The notes under the pieces are model-generated. The model ran no database searches. It saw only the letters and a list, made by a program, of their open reading frames with translations, and had not been told where the DNA came from. This document shows, one piece after another, positions 4,952-6,366 of a stretch of DNA of 6,366 bases. This DNA is from an uncultured Clostridia bacterium (GTDB lineage Bacteria > Bacillota > Clostridia > Peptostreptococcales > Anaerovoracaceae). The stretch covers positions 1 through 6,366 of the forward strand of contig CAKQWL010000134.1 of assembly GCA_934278965.1 (NCBI GenBank). Reading direction: 5' to 3'. The position numbers were made by a program, and so were the translations under genes. The first letter of the stretch is position 1; each line of letters begins with the position of its first letter.

Positions 4952-4980
4952 ATTATAGCACAGATTTTTCGAAAAAGAAA
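4952..4980 (-). promoter_or_regulatory. Promoter of the exonuclease-phosphoesterase-proA operon
   Basis: The minus strand has TATAAT (4957-4952) preceded by TGC (4960-4958), an extended -10. The -35 region is poor (TTTCTT, 4980-4975) and overlaps the tail of the hsp20 terminator. Only 6 bases separate the -10 from the ATG at 4945, so the expected transcription start falls on or next to the start codon, giving a leaderless or nearly leaderless mRNA. Confidence 0.6.
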
Positions 4981-5006
4981 GGACCGCGGCGATGCCGCGA
5001 TCCTTT
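4971..5006 (-). terminator. Intrinsic terminator of hsp20
   Basis: A 13-bp stem, AAAGGATCGCGGC (5006-4994) and GCCGCGGTCCTTT (4990-4978) with one G-U pair and a 3-base loop, is followed by CTTTTTC on the minus strand. It is 90 nt after the hsp20 stop. The stem is also T-rich on the plus side (CCTTTTCTTCC), so it may work weakly in both directions. Confidence 0.85.
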
Positions 5007-5037
5007 TCTTCCTCATCTTCCGATTTCTTTGCTGTCT

Positions 5038-5082
5038 GCCGGCCACCGGCTTCAATCTGCCCTTTTTCCGGCCGGCCACCGG
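5038..5082. repeat. Two 12-bp direct repeats in the hsp20 3' region
   Basis: GCCGGCCACCGG occurs at 5038-5049 and again at 5071-5082, exactly 33 bp apart. Both lie between the hsp20 stop and its terminator. The spacing is a multiple of three, but I see no convincing coding function. The repeats may reflect a local duplication or simply GC-rich sequence. Confidence 0.6.
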
Positions 5083-5096
5083 TCCGCCAGCTCCGA

Positions 5097-5522
5097 TCAG
5101 CCCTCAATCGCAATATACTTCTTCTGCTCTGCCTGCGGCAGCGCCTCTCTCTTCGGAACGAAAAGCTTCAGCGTACCATTCTCAAACTTGGCCTTGATAT
5201 CTTCTTCTGTCACACCTTTCCCGACATAGAAGCTCCTGCTGAACGTCCCGCTGTAACGCTCACGGCGAATGTACTTCCCGTTTTCGTCCTTCTCGTCCTC
5301 GTTCTTCTTCGTGGTTGCGGTAATGGCAAGATACCCGTCCGACAGCTCAGCCTTCAGATCCTCCTTGGCAACGCCCGGCAGATCAATCTCCAGCTCATAT
5401 CCGTTATCCTTCTCTTTTACATCGGTCTTCATCAAATCGTTCTTCCAATAACCCGCCGCGTTAAAGCGCGGTTCAAAAACCTCATCTAAGAAATCTCTTC
5501 CGAAAATTGTAGGCATCAACAT
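5097..5522 (-). CDS. Small heat shock protein, Hsp20 / alpha-crystallin family
   Basis: Hsp20 proteins are ATP-independent cytoplasmic chaperones that assemble into oligomers and hold unfolding proteins until DnaK/ClpB-type chaperones refold them. The 141-residue product has a short N-terminal arm ([17 protein letters not shown]), an alpha-crystallin domain from about 31 to 127 with the hallmarks ELEIDLPGV (43-51) and the near-C-terminal [12 protein letters not shown] (113-124), and a C-terminal IAI (137-139) matching the I-X-I motif used for oligomer contacts. The ATG at 5522 has AAGGAG (5537-5532) 9 nt upstream; a second in-frame ATG at 5516 is less well spaced, and two ATGs at 5529 and 5526 are out of frame. 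A perfect CIRCE operator and a promoter lie about 150 bp upstream, so HrcA repression and heat induction are expected. The leader is long, about 138 nt, and could hide the ribosome binding site. The gene is monocistronic and divergent from mscL. Confidence 0.95.
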   Translation of the reverse strand: MLMPTIFGRDFLDEVFEPRFNAAGYWKNDLMKTDVKEKDNGYELEIDLPGVAKEDLKAELSDGYLAITATTKKNEDEKDENGKYIRRERYSGTFSRSFYVGKGVTEEDIKAKFENGTLKLFVPKREALPQAEQKKYIAIEG

Positions 5523-5530
5523 ACATCATC

Positions 5531-5574
5531 ACTCCTTCATTCATCCATCTTTCTGTTTCAGAAATCCCAGGAGC
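5531..5574 (-). promoter_or_regulatory. Possible ribosome-site-masking hairpin in the hsp20 leader
   Basis: In the hsp20 mRNA, GCUCCU (5574-5569) can pair with AGGAGU (5536-5531), covering the Shine-Dalgarno core through 6 bp including one G-U. The loop between them contains a smaller hairpin, UUUCUG-AAA-CAGAAA (5564-5550). Weak masking of this sort is how RNA thermometers of heat shock genes work. The complementarity is visible, but the function is speculative. Confidence 0.3.
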
Positions 5575-5666
5575 TCGGGCTTCCCGGACATCTCGCTTCT
5601 TCCTACGCCCATTTCTGAGCCTGCCGCGTTCTCTCTGTCCGATCGCCCCGTTCCTTGCTCACCTTT

Positions 5667-5694
5667 ATGATACCCTACTTTTTAGCACTCTAAA
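5667..5694 (-). promoter_or_regulatory. Probable sigma-A promoter of hsp20
   Basis: On the minus strand, TTTAGA (5694-5689), a 16-bp spacer and TATCAT (5672-5667). Each element is four or five of six to consensus. Its -35 lies within the CIRCE element, so HrcA binding would block RNA polymerase. Start expected near 5660. The sequence upstream of CIRCE on minus shows no better candidate. Confidence 0.5.
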
Positions 5695-5708
5695 CATGAG
5701 AGTGCTAA
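5682..5708. promoter_or_regulatory. CIRCE operator (HrcA binding site)
   Basis: TTAGCACTC (5682-5690), nine bases, GAGTGCTAA (5700-5708): an exact match to the CIRCE inverted repeat, the operator of the heat-shock repressor HrcA. It overlaps the hsp20 promoter and ends 14 bp before the mscL -35, so it belongs first to hsp20, with a possible side effect on mscL. Confidence 0.97.
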
Positions 5709-5722
5709 TTTTCGTTTGTTAT

Positions 5723-5751
5723 TTGCTTTTCGGTCAGAATTCCTTTATAAT
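5723..5751 (+). promoter_or_regulatory. Sigma-A promoter of mscL
   Basis: TTGCTT (5723-5728), a 17-bp spacer and a perfect TATAAT (5746-5751). Expected start is near 5758, giving a leader of about 50 nt before the mscL ATG at 5810. Confidence 0.75.
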
Positions 5752-5809
5752 CACAGAGGGTTCTTCTCTCGAGAAAACCCCTACATTTTTGAAAAAGGAG
5801 CCTGATTTT

Positions 5810-6220
5810 ATGGAAAAAGCAAAAGGATTCATCGCCGAGTTCAAGGAATTCATCTCGCGTGGAAGCGTGATCGACCTTGCCGTCGGCGTTATCATCGGTA
5901 CTGCATTTACAGCAATTGTCAATTCTCTTGTCAATGATATGGTCATGCCTCTGATCGGCTGGCTCTTTGGCGGTATTGATTTCACATCTCTGAAATATGT
6001 GATCACGCCGGCATCAGACGGCGCTGCAGAAGCCGCAATTTACTACGGAAACTTTCTTCAAAGCATTGTCAATTTTCTGCTGATCTCCTTCGTGATTTTT
6101 ACCGTTGTCAAGTTCATCAATCGTTTCCGCCGGAATGAGGAAGCGGCACCGGCCGCACCACCGGAACCGCCGGAAGAGATTCTCCTTCTCCGCGAAATTC
6201 GGGACTCCCTGAAAAAATAG
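5810..6220 (+). CDS. mscL: Large-conductance mechanosensitive channel
   Basis: MscL is a homopentameric channel of the inner membrane that opens under high membrane tension and releases solutes on hypo-osmotic shock. The product has 136 residues, the usual length. Its order is an amphipathic N-terminal helix ([14 protein letters not shown], 5-18), the first transmembrane pore-lining helix with the signature [20 protein letters not shown] (20-39), a periplasmic loop (about 48-80), the second transmembrane helix (about 83-104, [20 protein letters not shown]), and a cytoplasmic Ala/Pro-rich linker with the terminal bundle helix [15 protein letters not shown] (122-136). The ATG at 5810 is chosen because AAAGGAG (5794-5800) precedes it by 9 nt and it gives the canonical N terminus. 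An ATG at 5698 in the same frame lies upstream of the promoter and inside the CIRCE region, so it is rejected. The gene is monocistronic. Confidence 0.97.
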   Translation: MEKAKGFIAEFKEFISRGSVIDLAVGVIIGTAFTAIVNSLVNDMVMPLIGWLFGGIDFTSLKYVITPASDGAAEAAIYYGNFLQSIVNFLLISFVIFTVVKFINRFRRNEEAAPAAPPEPPEEILLLREIRDSLKK

Positions 6221-6285
6221 CGCCGAAAGCACGGATCGCAGCATTTGAAAAGATTTTACACGGATTTTCCCATGAGGATTTTATG

Positions 6286-6330
6286 AAAGAGGGCACGATG
6301 TTGAAATTCCTGCCCTCTTTATTTTCTTCA
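6286..6330 (+). terminator. Intrinsic terminator after mscL
   Basis: AAAGAGGGCA (6286-6295) and TGCCCTCTTT (6311-6320) form a perfect 10-bp stem with a 15-base loop, followed by ATTTTCTTC. It lies 65 nt after the mscL stop. On minus the stem ends in TTTCATAAAATCC, a poorer U-run, so it could only weakly serve a minus gene entering from beyond the window. The last 36 bases show nothing else recognisable. Confidence 0.75.
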
Positions 6331-6366
6331 TTCTTACCATCGTTATTTTTCTTCTTACCTCGCCGA

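Noticed and set aside
5696..5809. 38-residue N-terminal extension of MscL, with a hydrophobic start that could look like a signal peptide
   Set aside because: It would begin inside the CIRCE operator and upstream of the mscL promoter. The ATG at 5810 has a strong ribosome binding site and gives the canonical 136-residue protein.
6252..6282. Three GATTTT copies downstream of mscL
   Set aside because: Short, A/T-rich and not evenly spaced; no more than expected by chance near a terminator.
6284..6366. Small open frame MKEGTMLKFLP... running off the window
   Set aside because: It is built on the mscL terminator stem-loop and its U-run, which yields Leu/Phe/Ser codons by composition. Only a weak GAGG precedes it.

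Overview
The window looks like chromosomal DNA from an endospore-forming, low-to-moderate G+C Firmicute of the class Clostridia, perhaps near the Lachnospiraceae. The evidence is an 86-residue SpoVS, a DUF3842 protein (a family found mainly in clostridia), a perfect HrcA/CIRCE operator, Spo0A-type boxes, strong purine-rich ribosome binding sites and sigma-A promoters, several with an extended -10 (TGN before TATAAT). I see no mobile element, tRNA, rRNA or CRISPR array. Nothing suggests recent transfer.

Layout. Bases 1-391 (minus) hold the first 130 codons of proB (glutamate 5-kinase), with its promoter at 460-488. Bases 551-811 (minus) encode SpoVS, which ends in a clear terminator. Bases 812-1181 contain no protein gene but are rich in signals: the spoVS promoter and a leader stem-loop on minus, two Spo0A-like boxes, and on plus a promoter followed about 90 nt later by a strong intrinsic terminator. 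That last pair looks like an undescribed small RNA gene carrying three CCCCU motifs, two of them in hairpin loops. A second plus promoter then drives the DUF3842 gene (1182-1601), which converges on proA across a bidirectional terminator.

Bases 1684-4945 (minus) form a tight three-gene operon. It starts with a YprB-like RNase H-fold exonuclease, followed by a calcineurin-like metallophosphoesterase that starts at TTG one base after the exonuclease stop, then proA (gamma-glutamyl phosphate reductase) three bases later. The operon promoter is so close to the first ATG that the mRNA may be leaderless. proA and proB, normally neighbours, are on the same strand here but in different transcription units, separated by spoVS, the putative sRNA and DUF3842.

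Bases 5097-5522 (minus) encode a small heat shock protein (Hsp20), with a long leader and a perfect CIRCE operator at 5682-5708. It is divergent from mscL (5810-6220, plus), the large mechanosensitive channel, which ends in an intrinsic terminator.

Themes: proline synthesis (proA, proB) and MscL both relate to osmotic balance, Hsp20 to heat and protein stress, and SpoVS with the Spo0A boxes to entry into sporulation. The strongest candidate for something new is the Spo0A-box/sRNA region at 922-1088. All family names come from reading motifs by eye; no database search was run.
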